A stretch of 64,000 nt of DNA from Thermococcus peptonophilus (GTDB lineage Archaea > Methanobacteriota_B > Thermococci > Thermococcales > Thermococcaceae): positions 62,001 to 126,000 of the forward strand of contig NZ_CP014750.1 in NCBI RefSeq assembly GCF_001592435.1, read 5' to 3'. A program made the translations under genes and the position numbers. This document shows positions 15,355 to 24,017 of the stretch, piece by piece. The notes beneath the pieces were generated by a model. It saw only the letters and a list, made by a program, of their open reading frames with translations, had not been told where the DNA came from and searched no databases. The stretch's first letter is position 1. Each line of letters begins with the position of its first letter.

Positions 15355-15365
15355 ACAGCTGTTCA
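15352..15365. repeat. Perfect palindrome at the GPN GTPase stop codon
   Basis: TGAACAGCTGTTCA is a perfect inverted repeat whose first three bases are the stop codon. It lies about 90 bases upstream of the asparagine synthetase start and is followed by AAAAGG, not a T-run, so it is not an obvious terminator. It could be a regulatory site for the downstream gene or chance. Confidence 0.35.
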
Positions 15366-15453
15366 AAAGGGAAGAAACAAGCTGGAACACTTTTCCACGT
15401 GGGAAGGGAGAAGGCTTATCTCTTCTGGCTTTTAAATGCCCAGGGTGATGCTC

Positions 15454-16905
15454 ATGTGCCTCATCGCCGGGGGAATAGGCAGAAACCTCAAGGAAAAGCT
15501 CATCACGATGGCGATAGCCGGAAAGCACAGGGGCCCTGACAGCTTTGGAGTCTGGACCGAAGGGGGAGTCCTCAAATCTGATGACTTTTCAAAGCTGAGC
15601 GAGATTCCGGATGGGAGGATCGGCCTCCTCCAGTGCAGGCTGGCCATGACTGGTTCAAAGAACTTCACCCAGCCATTCATAAATGATCTCGCCCTTGTCC
15701 ACAACGGTGAGATATACAACCACGCGGCACTGAGAGAATATCTGGAAGGGAGAAGGGTTTCGTTTGAGAGCGACGTTGACAGCGAGGTTATACTCAGGCT
15801 CATCGAGTTTTTGGGGGAAGAACACCTGAGCTATCCCGAGATAGTTAAAAGACTCTTCTGGATGCTTGAGGGGGACTATGCCGTTGCATTCTCCGACGGA
15901 GAGCGCATCTACCTGTTTAGGGATCCAATGGGAATCAGGCCGCTCTACTTCTCACGTAACGGCCTGTTTGCAAGCGAGAAGAAAGTCCTCTGGGCGGTGG
16001 GTGAGAAGGAAGTTGAACCCGTCCAGCCGGGAGAGCTCGTCGTTCTTGAGAAGAACGGGGTGAGGCGGGCCAGGCTGTTCTCCCTTGAGAATCTAAAATC
16101 CAAGGCAAAATGCGAAAGGAAAGACCCCGTCGGAGGTGTTGAAAAACTCCTCAGATATGCTGTGAGGAACAGGGTCAGCGGAAAAACTGGAGTTCTGTTC
16201 TCCGGCGGTCTGGACAGCACTCTGGTTGCCTATTTAGCGTCGCAATACTCTGATGTAGTCCTGTATACTGCTGGAACGGAGGACAGCCCCGATACAGAGT
16301 GGGCAAGGAAAGTGGCCGACCACTTTGGCTGGAAGCTGAGGGAAATAACGTTCGACATCGAAGACGTCAGAGATGCCGTAAAAAGGGTAATTTATGCCAT
16401 CGAAGAGCCCAACCCGATGAACCTCGCCATAGGACTGCCGCTCTACTTTGCATCAGCCCTAGCTTCTTCAGACGGTACGCGCGTTCTCCTCAGCGGGCAG
16501 GGTGCGGACGAGCTCTTCGGAGGCTACGCGAAGTACCTTGAGAGGCCCGAGCTTATGGAGGAAGAGTTAGCCCTCATCTCCGAGAGGAACCTTGCAAGGG
16601 ACGACAAGATAGCAATGCTGAACGGAGTTGAGGGAAGGTATCCCTTCCTAGCCCTTCCGGTTGTGAGCTTTGCCCTTAAACTGCCGCTCGAAGCGAAGAT
16701 AGCGGACGGAACCCGGAAAGTCATCCTCAGAAAGCTCGCCCTGAGGCTCGGAATTCCGGAGTGGATAGCTGGGAGGGAGAAGAAGGCCGCCCAATACGGC
16801 AGCAGGGCGCAGAAGCTCCTTGAGAAGATAGCCAGAGAAGAGGGTCTAACGCTCAGAGAGTTCGCGGAGAGGCTCTTCAGGGAGACGTTCCCAAACGCTT
16901 TTTAA
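15454..16905 (+). CDS. asnB: Glutamine-hydrolysing asparagine synthetase
   Basis: A 483-residue enzyme converting aspartate, glutamine and ATP to asparagine. The class II glutaminase domain begins MCLIAGG, with Cys2 as nucleophile, and shows HRGPDSFGVW and ALVHNGEIYNH. The synthetase domain has the PP-loop GVLFSGGLDSTLVAY near residue 248 and LLSGQGADELFGGYAKY. Exact use of ATG 15454 is required for the N-terminal Cys, and GGTGATGCTC lies upstream of it; an upstream ATG at 15436 would bury the Cys. A TATA-like CTTTTAAATG lies at about 15430. Confidence 0.92.
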   Translation: MCLIAGGIGRNLKEKLITMAIAGKHRGPDSFGVWTEGGVLKSDDFSKLSEIPDGRIGLLQCRLAMTGSKNFTQPFINDLALVHNGEIYNHAALREYLEGRRVSFESDVDSEVILRLIEFLGEEHLSYPEIVKRLFWMLEGDYAVAFSDGERIYLFRDPMGIRPLYFSRNGLFASEKKVLWAVGEKEVEPVQPGELVVLEKNGVRRARLFSLENLKSKAKCERKDPVGGVEKLLRYAVRNRVSGKTGVLFSGGLDSTLVAYLASQYSDVVLYTAGTEDSPDTEWARKVADHFGWKLREITFDIEDVRDAVKRVIYAIEEPNPMNLAIGLPLYFASALASSDGTRVLLSGQGADELFGGYAKYLERPELMEEELALISERNLARDDKIAMLNGVEGRYPFLALPVVSFALKLPLEAKIADGTRKVILRKLALRLGIPEWIAGREKKAAQYGSRAQKLLEKIAREEGLTLREFAERLFRETFPNAF

Positions 16906-16926
16906 CTTCACCTTTAACTTTCCCTC

Positions 16927-17961
16927 ATGAGAATCCTAATGGTAGGGCACTACCCTCCCCACGGCGGAGGTGTTGCAAGGCATCTCGACAACCTTGTTAG
17001 GGAACTTAGAAAGCGCCACGAAGTTCGCGTGCTCACTTATGGTCCCGTCAAGGTGAGGGAGTTCGAGAGGGAGTTTGTCCATCAGCTCAGGGTTCCGCCG
17101 GTGTACGGCCTGAGGGGAAGTACTTTCGCCTTTGCGGGCGCGAGGAAGGTAGCTCAGCTCCACCGAGAGTTCGATTTTGATGTTGTACATTGCCACTTTG
17201 CTGGAACAACATCCTTCTCCGGTGCACTGGCCAAGGAGAAGACGGGCCTGCCCCTCGTGGTTACAGCTCACGGAAGCGACCTTGAGAACACTCCCAAATC
17301 TCCTCTAGGCAGGTTCTACGTCACAAAAAGCCTGAGAAAGGCGGACGCTGTTATAGCTGTCAGCCACCACTTGGCGAGGCTCGCAAGGGCTCTAGGGGCT
17401 AAAAACGTCAGAGTAATTCCTAATGGGGTTCCCGAGTTTGATGAGCCTGAAATGGAGAAGAGAGAGTACGTGACTTTCATCGGCGCCCTCCGGGACTATA
17501 AGTCCCCGGAAACGTTTGTAGAGCTCGCTAGGTTCTTTTCCCACACTGAATTCCTAGTTGTGGGTGACGGCCCCCTCAGGAAAAAGCTTGAGGCAGAAGC
17601 TCCGCCGAACGTCCGCTTCCTCGGCTACCGCACGGATGTTGGGGGGATTTTAAGCAAGAGCCTTCTACTGATCCTGCCCTCCAAAAGAGAGGGATTCGGT
17701 CTTGTCGTTCTCGAAGCAAACTCTCTTGGAGTCCCTGCGGTTGGAAGGAGGGTCAGTGCAATTCCAGAGCTTATCAGGGATGGGAAGAACGGTCTAACGT
17801 TCACCAGCTTTGATGAACTCGTGGAGGCAGTTAGGGCACTCCTGGAAAGTCCGAAGACAGCCAGAAAAATGGGTTCAACGGGAAAACGCGTTGCCGGGAA
17901 GTACTCCTGGGAAAAAGTTGCAGAAGAAGTTGAACGGGTGTACTCGTCCCTCGTGGGATAG
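16927..17961 (+). CDS. Glycosyltransferase, GT4 family
   Basis: A 344-residue GT-B fold enzyme. The N-terminal acceptor domain begins MRILMVGHYPPHGGGVARHLDNL; the C-terminal donor domain has FLVVGDGPLRKKLEAEA, ILPSKREGFGLVVLEANS and LGVPAVGRRVSAIPELI, including the E-x7-E motif that binds the nucleotide sugar. Donor and acceptor are unknown. There is no ribosome binding site before the ATG, while CTTTTTAAC lies about 25 bases upstream, so the mRNA is probably leaderless. It follows asnB by 21 bases. Confidence 0.85.
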   Translation: MRILMVGHYPPHGGGVARHLDNLVRELRKRHEVRVLTYGPVKVREFEREFVHQLRVPPVYGLRGSTFAFAGARKVAQLHREFDFDVVHCHFAGTTSFSGALAKEKTGLPLVVTAHGSDLENTPKSPLGRFYVTKSLRKADAVIAVSHHLARLARALGAKNVRVIPNGVPEFDEPEMEKREYVTFIGALRDYKSPETFVELARFFSHTEFLVVGDGPLRKKLEAEAPPNVRFLGYRTDVGGILSKSLLLILPSKREGFGLVVLEANSLGVPAVGRRVSAIPELIRDGKNGLTFTSFDELVEAVRALLESPKTARKMGSTGKRVAGKYSWEKVAEEVERVYSSLVG

Positions 17962-18056
17962 CTTTTTAACCAGCTTTTCTCACCGGAAGTCGAGAGGGCG
18001 TTCAGAATTATCGGTCATGACTGTCGGTTTTCTCAAACACCGGCGAGGTGAGGGAC

Positions 18057-19076
18057 GTGACGATAGTTATCAACATGCGAGACGGTCTGGACGAGAGAAA
18101 GATAAAGGTTGCCTCGAGGCTCATCCTTGAGGGGAAGCTCGTGGCGTTTCCGACCGAGACCGTTTACGGTCTTGGCGCTGATGCCCTGAACGAGAGGGCC
18201 GTCAGGAGGATATTCGAGGCCAAAGGAAGACCCGCGGATAACCCTCTGATAATTCACATAGCCAGCCTCGATGACCTGGGGAAAGTGGCCAGGGAGGTTC
18301 CCGAGAAGGCAAAGATCCTCGCGGAGAGGTTCTGGCCGGGACCGCTCACGCTCGTCCTCCCAAAGCGCGACGAAGTACCGTTGGTCACAACCGGCGGCCT
18401 CGACACTGTCGCCGTCAGGATGCCCGCCCACCCGATAGCACTTGCCCTCATAAGGGCAAGCACTCCACTGGCAGCTCCCTCGGCCAACATAAGCGGAAAG
18501 CCCAGCCCAACTTCGGCTGAGCACGTAATTGACGACTTCTACGGAAAAATCGAGGGAATAATAGACGGCGGAGAGACGTGGATCGGTGTTGAATCGGCGG
18601 TCATTGACCTCACCGAAGAGCCCCCATTTCTCCTGAGGCCTGGTGGTATCCCTCTGGAGGAAATAGAGAAAGTTATCGGGCCTGTGAAGGTACACCCCGC
18701 CGTTAAGGGCAAGAACGCAGACCTCGCAAAGGCCCCGGGGATGAAGTACAAGCACTATGCCCCAAACGCGAGTGTGGTGGTTGTTGAAGGAACTCCAGAG
18801 AACAGGAGAAGAAAAATCCGTGAGCTGGTATATGAGTACAGGAAAAAGGGCTACCGCGTTGGTGTGATGGCAACTTTTGAAGTGGAGGCTGACGAGTTCT
18901 ACTTCCTTGGGCAAACCCCTGAAGAAGTCGCCAGGAATCTCTTCAAGGCCCTCAGGGAGCTTGACAAGCGTGGTGTGGACATGATAATAGCCGAGGGAAT
19001 TGAGGAGAAGGGAGTAGGGCTCGCGGTGATGAACCGTCTGAGAAAAGCGGCCGGCTACAACATAGTTAAAGCATAG
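18057..19076 (+). CDS. sua5: L-threonylcarbamoyladenylate synthase (Sua5)
   Basis: A 339-residue Sua5, the long form with a YrdC domain and a C-terminal SUA5 domain. It makes threonylcarbamoyl-AMP for the t6A37 modification of tRNA. The YrdC part shows VAFPTETVYGLGADAL, KGRPADNPLIIHI, FWPGPLTLVL and PLAAPSANISGKPSPT; the linker APGMKYKHYAPNA leads to the second domain. I chose GTG 18057 because GAGGTGA ends five bases before it; the GTG at 18048 lies within that site. Confidence 0.93.
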   Translation: MTIVINMRDGLDERKIKVASRLILEGKLVAFPTETVYGLGADALNERAVRRIFEAKGRPADNPLIIHIASLDDLGKVAREVPEKAKILAERFWPGPLTLVLPKRDEVPLVTTGGLDTVAVRMPAHPIALALIRASTPLAAPSANISGKPSPTSAEHVIDDFYGKIEGIIDGGETWIGVESAVIDLTEEPPFLLRPGGIPLEEIEKVIGPVKVHPAVKGKNADLAKAPGMKYKHYAPNASVVVVEGTPENRRRKIRELVYEYRKKGYRVGVMATFEVEADEFYFLGQTPEEVARNLFKALRELDKRGVDMIIAEGIEEKGVGLAVMNRLRKAAGYNIVKA

Positions 19077-19154
19077 GCAACGCTTAAATATTAGTCCATG
19101 GACATTTCCTTAGTACCTGCATGGTCACCAATGTAACGATCTGGGGTGAGAGAG

Positions 19155-20327
19155 TTGGATTTACCCGAAGGTGCTTCCCCGGAAGAGATGGAGGAAATTG
19201 GGTTTAAATACGTTGATAGCGGCAGGGTTAAAGAGGGATTGAAGCTAATACTCAGAGCTGCCCGGAGGTATGAGGAGAGAAAGGACTACGAGGACGCTGC
19301 GAGGCTTTTCAGGTACATCGGGAGATATCTCGCCAGAAAGGCTTCCCCCGAGAAAGCTAGGCCGTACCTGCTTAAGGCGGCATCCCTTTACATAAACCTT
19401 GTTGAAGAGGAGATATCAAAGCCCGATGTTGACTTGGATACTCTCGACCAGTACACCCTGAACGTTCTTGAGGTATTTGCGATCACAGGGGACTCGAAGT
19501 TCATGACCAAGTACGGTGCGAGGTTTGGGAACATCTACGAGGAGCTGGGAAGTTCGTTTGAAAGTTCTGGAGACGTTAAAATAGCAGCCAGGGTCTATGA
19601 GTCGGCTTTTCACTACTACAAGATAGTCGGAAGCGAGACTGACATAAAGCGTGTTGCTGGGAAACTCCTCGACATTTATGGTGAAATCACTGAGAATCTC
19701 GTTGAAAATAGAGACCTCTCAGCCGCTGCGGATGCGTTTTATGTGCTCGCTAAGTATGTCAGGGCCATATTTGGCCACGACTCTCACTATCTTGAGATTA
19801 TGGAAACGGCCGCTAAGAACTATGAAAAGGCCAGCAAGCTTTCGTACTCCGAGGGTAATCTTGACGGGACTGCGACGAACCTTGTTAAGGCCCAGTATGC
19901 TTATATGCTCTGCGAGAACACGGGCAGGGCAAAGCTCGTTGGGATAAACGCCGTTAGGATGCTCTACCAGATAGCGAGTTCCTATCGCGCCGCAGGAGAC
20001 GATAAAATGACGCAGGAAAAGCTCATTGAGCTTGCTGAGGCCCTGATTGGAATAAACAAGTTCAATGAAGCAATTAAAAACTACAAAGAGGCCCTCAACA
20101 TCAGTTCGAACATTGAACAGAAAATCAGGATACGGCTGGCCCTGCTAAAGACCTATATTGCCAATCAGAGGCTCTACGACCTTCTAGACATCATCGAGAT
20201 TGCGGAGTTTTACGTGTCCAGAAAAAGACTGGCCCAGGCTTATGAGCTCCTGGTCAAGATTCTTGAAAAGAACTCGCAGCTTGAAGAGCTGAACAAAAAG
20301 ATTTTAGAGGCAGAGGGATATTACTGA
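19155..20327 (+). CDS. TPR/alpha-SNAP-like helical repeat protein
   Basis: A 390-residue all-helical protein. Its tandem helix pairs resemble TPR or SNAP-type repeats: GLKLILRAARRYEERKDYEDAARLF, ARPYLLKAASLYINLVEEEI, IAARVYESAFHYYK and NEAIKNYKEALNISS are spread along the length. There is no signal peptide or membrane segment. It is likely a scaffold; no enzyme motif is present. The start is probably the TTG at 19155, five bases after GGGGTGA, giving MDLPEGASPEE. A TATA-like CTTAAATATT lies near 19083. It ends seven bases inside the convergent neighbour. Confidence 0.75.
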   Translation: MDLPEGASPEEMEEIGFKYVDSGRVKEGLKLILRAARRYEERKDYEDAARLFRYIGRYLARKASPEKARPYLLKAASLYINLVEEEISKPDVDLDTLDQYTLNVLEVFAITGDSKFMTKYGARFGNIYEELGSSFESSGDVKIAARVYESAFHYYKIVGSETDIKRVAGKLLDIYGEITENLVENRDLSAAADAFYVLAKYVRAIFGHDSHYLEIMETAAKNYEKASKLSYSEGNLDGTATNLVKAQYAYMLCENTGRAKLVGINAVRMLYQIASSYRAAGDDKMTQEKLIELAEALIGINKFNEAIKNYKEALNISSNIEQKIRIRLALLKTYIANQRLYDLLDIIEIAEFYVSRKRLAQAYELLVKILEKNSQLEELNKKILEAEGYY

Positions 20328-20743
20328 GTCCTCAGCTGTGCCCTCGGAAGCGGAATGTGGTACGGGAGCCTCATCTCCTTGGAAATGATCATCAGGAGCG
20401 GCGAAAGTTCGCTGGTGAGGAAGTTGGTAACTTCCACAAAGAGCACCGAGTTTACCTTTTTCTCCTCTTCCCAGAGGTTCAGGATTTCATCAATCATTTC
20501 CTTCTTCGGGGGAAGGTACATTAACATCCCCTTGATGACAGCCCTCGCAATCTCGGGCTGATAAGTCACTTCAAAGCTGAACACCACTTCAACACCGTTT
20601 ATCTTTCCAGTTGGAGTTCTTACTTCCCCTAACCTGAGATCCTCTATTTTTGGGCTCAAGTTTACCTGAATCTGACCTGTGGGTATGCTTACCGCGAGCT
20701 TTTCTACCTCAACTTTCGTGAGGTTGTGTGCGACCACCGGCAT
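20321..20743 (-). CDS. Conserved hypothetical protein, 140 residues
   Basis: I do not recognise the family. The N-terminal 90 residues are beta-rich (VEVEKLAVSI, GQIQVNLSPKIEDLRLGEV, INGVEVVFSFEVTYQP) and the C-terminal part is helical with LMYLPPKKEMIDEILNLWEEE and LLMIISKEMRLPYHIPLP. No signal or membrane segment is present. The ATG follows GGTGAACAAAG. The gene is convergent with the TPR protein, the last seven bases overlapping. Confidence 0.75.
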   Translation of the reverse strand: MPVVAHNLTKVEVEKLAVSIPTGQIQVNLSPKIEDLRLGEVRTPTGKINGVEVVFSFEVTYQPEIARAVIKGMLMYLPPKKEMIDEILNLWEEEKKVNSVLFVEVTNFLTSELSPLLMIISKEMRLPYHIPLPRAQLRTQ

Positions 20744-20825
20744 CTTTGTTCACCAGAGTGGGCTTGATCCGGTACTATAAAACAGTATCGGTTAGCTTAT
20801 AAGGAAAGCGACGGAGAACGAACTG

Positions 20826-21530
20826 ATGCCAAGGGAAAAAGTCGTGAAAATCTGGGACGAGCGGGAGGTTGTGTACTCCCCAAAACGCTGGCGCTACCTG
20901 TGGGAAAAGCGCGAGAAGGCCCTAAAGATTATGGAGAGACTGAAGGACTTTGACCCCCTCCTCTATGGAAGCGTCGCGAGGGGAGACGTTAGAAAGGACA
21001 GTGACATAGACATCTTCATCCCGATCAAGGTTCCAAGCTACCTGATCGAGCTGGCCCTCGAAGGCCTTGTGAGACGGAGAAAAATCGTCATGGCAACGCC
21101 CTGGCACCTGATAAAGGGCGTCATTGAGATAGATGAGGAGACGAGCGTTACCTTTCCCCTGCTTGAACCAACGGACAGGGAGCTGGAGTTCTACCGCTGG
21201 GGCGGGGCAATCGACATCTGGGGTGTCAAGACGAAGGAGAGAGTGCCTGGAGTTAACAAGAAGCTCATCCTCATAATACCGACGGATAGGGGACACATTG
21301 AGAGGGAAGTCGTCGGGAGAGAGCCGGAAGTTGCCAAAATACTCGGAGTGAGCATTGATATTGTTACCGAGAGGGTGCACGTCCTGACGAGAAGGGACAG
21401 TATCGGGAGGACGGGGATTTATCTCAACGAGGAAGTTCCCGATTGGATGAGCTTTGAGGAGGCGCTGAAGATCATAGCCGACCGGGACCCCAACGTGAGG
21501 AGAAAGGTACGGGAGAGGGGAGGCATCTGA
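20826..21530 (+). CDS. Nucleotidyltransferase-domain protein (pol beta superfamily)
   Basis: A 234-residue protein with a minimal nucleotidyltransferase motif, PLLYGSVARGDVRKDSDIDI near residue 40. The G-S-x-A-R-G and D-x-D pair are the NTP and metal-binding core. The rest has an RNA- or DNA-binding look (ERVHVLTRRDSIGRTG; REGGI-like basic tail), but I cannot name a substrate. A TATA-like GCTTATAAGG at 20795-20804 lies about 25 bases upstream of the ATG and there is no clear ribosome binding site, which suggests a leaderless mRNA. Confidence 0.75.
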   Translation: MPREKVVKIWDEREVVYSPKRWRYLWEKREKALKIMERLKDFDPLLYGSVARGDVRKDSDIDIFIPIKVPSYLIELALEGLVRRRKIVMATPWHLIKGVIEIDEETSVTFPLLEPTDRELEFYRWGGAIDIWGVKTKERVPGVNKKLILIIPTDRGHIEREVVGREPEVAKILGVSIDIVTERVHVLTRRDSIGRTGIYLNEEVPDWMSFEEALKIIADRDPNVRRKVRERGGI

Positions 21531-21534
21531 ATCT

Positions 21535-22110
21535 TTACTCCTCCTCGATCTCTTCCCCTGCAAGTTCCTTCAGCTTGTTCATGTCGGAGCTGACCGCTAT
21601 GAGAACGTCCCCTTCCTCAATCCTGTCGTCCTTTCCGGGGTTGTAGATGTAGCGGTCTCCCCTCTTTATCGCCAGAATCCTCGTTCCAATCTTGCTCGGC
21701 AGCTTGAGCTGGGCGAGCGTCTTGCCGATGAGGACTGAACCGGGCCTGACAGTGACCCTTCCGAGCTCCTCCTCGGTGTCCTCCATTATCTTCCTGATGA
21801 TCGGGTGGGGTTCGATGTCCCTCAGTACTATGTCGGCTATCGCATAAGCGGCATCGCTGATGCGTTCGTTTATGTCGGCCAGGTCGATTATGCTGAGGAG
21901 GCTTTCGGGGTCGCCTTCGTGTTTCGCCGCGCGGAGGGCAAGCTTCTTTACATAGACTGTCAGATCATCCATTTTCTCTTCGAGAAGGTATACCTCCTCC
22001 GCTATGTCCTCGCTGTTGTAAAGGACGGAAGAAAACGCTAAGTCAATCATAAGGGAGGAGAGATCCTTCATCTCAACCAAACAGCCCCTTATCTGTTCGA
22101 ATTCATTCAT
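21535..22110 (-). CDS. PhoU-TrkA_C protein (second of a pair)
   Basis: A 191-residue soluble protein. Residues 1-105 are a PhoU-like helical bundle (MKDLSSLMIDLAFSSVLY, ISDAAYAIADIVLRDI) and residues 110-185 a TrkA_C (RCK_C) domain (VRPGSVLIGKTLAQLKLPSKIGTRI, IEEGDVLIAVSS). TrkA_C domains bind small ligands and gate potassium or other cation channels. It overlaps its paralogue upstream by eight bases. The pair is divergent from an MgtE-type transporter. A regulatory subunit role is inferred from domain content and location. Confidence 0.85.
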   Translation of the reverse strand: MNEFEQIRGCLVEMKDLSSLMIDLAFSSVLYNSEDIAEEVYLLEEKMDDLTVYVKKLALRAAKHEGDPESLLSIIDLADINERISDAAYAIADIVLRDIEPHPIIRKIMEDTEEELGRVTVRPGSVLIGKTLAQLKLPSKIGTRILAIKRGDRYIYNPGKDDRIEEGDVLIAVSSDMNKLKELAGEEIEEE

Positions 22111-22708
22111 TCGGCATCACCTTTATATTGCCTCTTGCTATCTCCTTCAGGTAGTCTAGAGCGGTTCTCGTCCCCCTGCCGATGAGTATATCCCCCGGCA
22201 TTATCTTTGTGTCTTCGTCCGGATCGAAGATCCAGCGCTTCCCGCGCCTTATCGCGATTATCCACACTCCGGTGTTTGTGGAAAGATCGAGCTCGTCAAG
22301 AGTTTTTCCAACGAGAACGGACTCGGGAGAAACAACAACCTTTCCTATCGTCTCCTCGCTCTCGAGGATAACCTCAGTTATCAGTGGGTGTATCTTCTCT
22401 TCCAGAACCATCTTGGCAAGATCTGCAGCTGCGTTCGAAATATCGTCTATGGCCCTAGCCATTTGAAGTATCGAAGTTATCCTCTCAGCATCACGGATGT
22501 TTCTGGCCGATAGAACCGCCCGGACTGTTAAGTTGTAGTTAAGGAGATCCAAGTATTCTTCCAGCTTGAGAACTTCTTCCGCCATTTCCTTCTCTTTGAA
22601 GAGAGCCGCCGAATAGGCAAGATCAACCATGAGCTCTGCGGTGTTCTTCATCTCGACGAAGATGTCTTTAACATTATCGGGAACCTCGACCTCGTCCCAT
22701 TCTTCCAT
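22103..22708 (-). CDS. PhoU-TrkA_C protein (first of a pair)
   Basis: A 201-residue paralogue of the next gene with the same layout: a PhoU-like half (MKNTAELMVDLAYSAALF, ARAIDDISNAAADLAKMV) and a TrkA_C half (VSPESVLVGKTLDELDL, IMPGDILIGRGTRTALD). I set the start at ATG 22708, preceded by GGAGGAGAGAGT and giving MEEWDEVEVPDN. A longer reading frame to 22936 would cover the divergent transporter start and is unlikely. The two proteins probably form a heteromer. Confidence 0.85.
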   Translation of the reverse strand: MEEWDEVEVPDNVKDIFVEMKNTAELMVDLAYSAALFKEKEMAEEVLKLEEYLDLLNYNLTVRAVLSARNIRDAERITSILQMARAIDDISNAAADLAKMVLEEKIHPLITEVILESEETIGKVVVSPESVLVGKTLDELDLSTNTGVWIIAIRRGKRWIFDPDEDTKIMPGDILIGRGTRTALDYLKEIARGNIKVMPNE

Positions 22709-22826
22709 AGACTCTCTCCTCCGTTCAGAAGTCACGGAAAAGTGCTTATTTACTTTTCGTCTCACAATGTTTATAAAAAATGATCCTAAACAAAGCCGGG
22801 GGTGAGCAGAGTGGAAGGTGATGAAG

Positions 22827-24017
22827 ATGTTGCCAGTGGAAGTAAGCGTCGGTACGAGAGACTGGCGCGAGAGGCTAAAGCAGACGTTTCTGGTAACGTT
22901 TCCGGCTTTATTGCTCTGCTTAGTCCTTGATTTCATCGGTGGCGGTGTTCTCGGTAAGCACTTTTCAATGATAGCAACGAGTTATCCCCTCCTTCTTGTG
23001 ATTCTCCCCGGCCTCAGCGACCTTCGTGGGAACGTCTTTGGTGCTATGGCATCCAGAATGACGACTGCACTCCACCTCGGTAAAATCAGGGGGATCCTTG
23101 ACAAGGAAGTTACGACCAACATCTCCATGGCCATTGGAAGTTCTACGATACCGCTCCTTGTCCTCTGGGTCGCTGGGGCGATAAAGCTTGGTTTCTCGAG
23201 TTCATCTCTTGTGGTTCTTCTCATAGTTATAGCCTCTATTCTCATTATTGGCCTTCTGCTCGGCTACGCCACTGCCCTGATAACTATCTTCCCGTACCGT
23301 TGGGGAGCGGATCCTGACATGATTGCTGCCCCCCTGATAACTTCGGTGGCAGATATAGTCACGATTCCCAGTCTAATCTACCTGATCTTCTTCTATGAAG
23401 ATTATCCCTCGCTGTTCTACATCTTTACTGCCGTTATGCTGGTTCTTTTTGCCGTCCTGCTTCTGAAGTCCCACTACACTCGCGAGCATAGGAGGGCTTT
23501 TAAGGAGGTTGCAACGGTTCTCACAGTCCTTGGGATTATCGAGATATTCTCCGGTTCAACCCTCGAGTCCTTCAGCGATGTGATATCCAAGGTGATAATC
23601 CTTAGCGTTATCTATCCTTCCGTCCTCGACAGTGTCGGCAACTTCGCCTCGATAGCTGCTGCAACTACCTCCACTAGGCTTAACCTTTCAGGAGTTAAGG
23701 CGCTGAAAACTCACGATTTTTATCTCGATGTTGGCAGTCTTCTTCTCCTCGCACCCATAATCGGCTTCTTAACGAACTATATTGCCGTCTACGTCACCCG
23801 TCTAATCGGTCATCAGGGAGAGATTATCTGGCCATTTGTTTTGGGTTATCCCTTCCTGGTTCTTGTGAATATGCTTATAGGAATAATCGTAGCTTACATT
23901 GCCCATCGCTTTGATATTGATCCCGACAATGTGGCAATACCGACTGTTACTACGATATCCGACGTTATGGGGACGCTCTTCATTGTATTATTGGCAAAGC
24001 TGATGGTGGGAGCATGA
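22827..24017 (+). CDS. MgtE/SLC41-like divalent cation transporter with two MgtE domains
   Basis: A 396-residue integral membrane protein with about ten hydrophobic segments in two homologous halves. The first half carries LPGLSDLRGNVFGAMASRMTTALH and the second YPSVLDSVGNFASIAAATTSTRL (residues about 65-90 and 265-290). The Gly-Asn motif in both halves is the signature shared by bacterial MgtE and animal SLC41. The cytoplasmic N and CBS domains of bacterial MgtE are missing. The ATG at 22827 follows GGTGATGAAG. It overlaps the next gene by four bases. Confidence 0.85.
   Translation: MLPVEVSVGTRDWRERLKQTFLVTFPALLLCLVLDFIGGGVLGKHFSMIATSYPLLLVILPGLSDLRGNVFGAMASRMTTALHLGKIRGILDKEVTTNISMAIGSSTIPLLVLWVAGAIKLGFSSSSLVVLLIVIASILIIGLLLGYATALITIFPYRWGADPDMIAAPLITSVADIVTIPSLIYLIFFYEDYPSLFYIFTAVMLVLFAVLLLKSHYTREHRRAFKEVATVLTVLGIIEIFSGSTLESFSDVISKVIILSVIYPSVLDSVGNFASIAAATTSTRLNLSGVKALKTHDFYLDVGSLLLLAPIIGFLTNYIAVYVTRLIGHQGEIIWPFVLGYPFLVLVNMLIGIIVAYIAHRFDIDPDNVAIPTVTTISDVMGTLFIVLLAKLMVGA

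Noticed and set aside
22812-22928. Alternative start of the MgtE-like gene at GTG 22812 in another frame
   Set aside because: The frame has GGGGGTGA upstream but meets a stop after about 38 codons, while the 22827 frame gives the complete transporter.
22708-22936. N-terminal extension of the first PhoU-TrkA_C gene
   Set aside because: It would run through the divergent promoter and the MgtE-like gene start; the ATG at 22708 has a good ribosome binding site.
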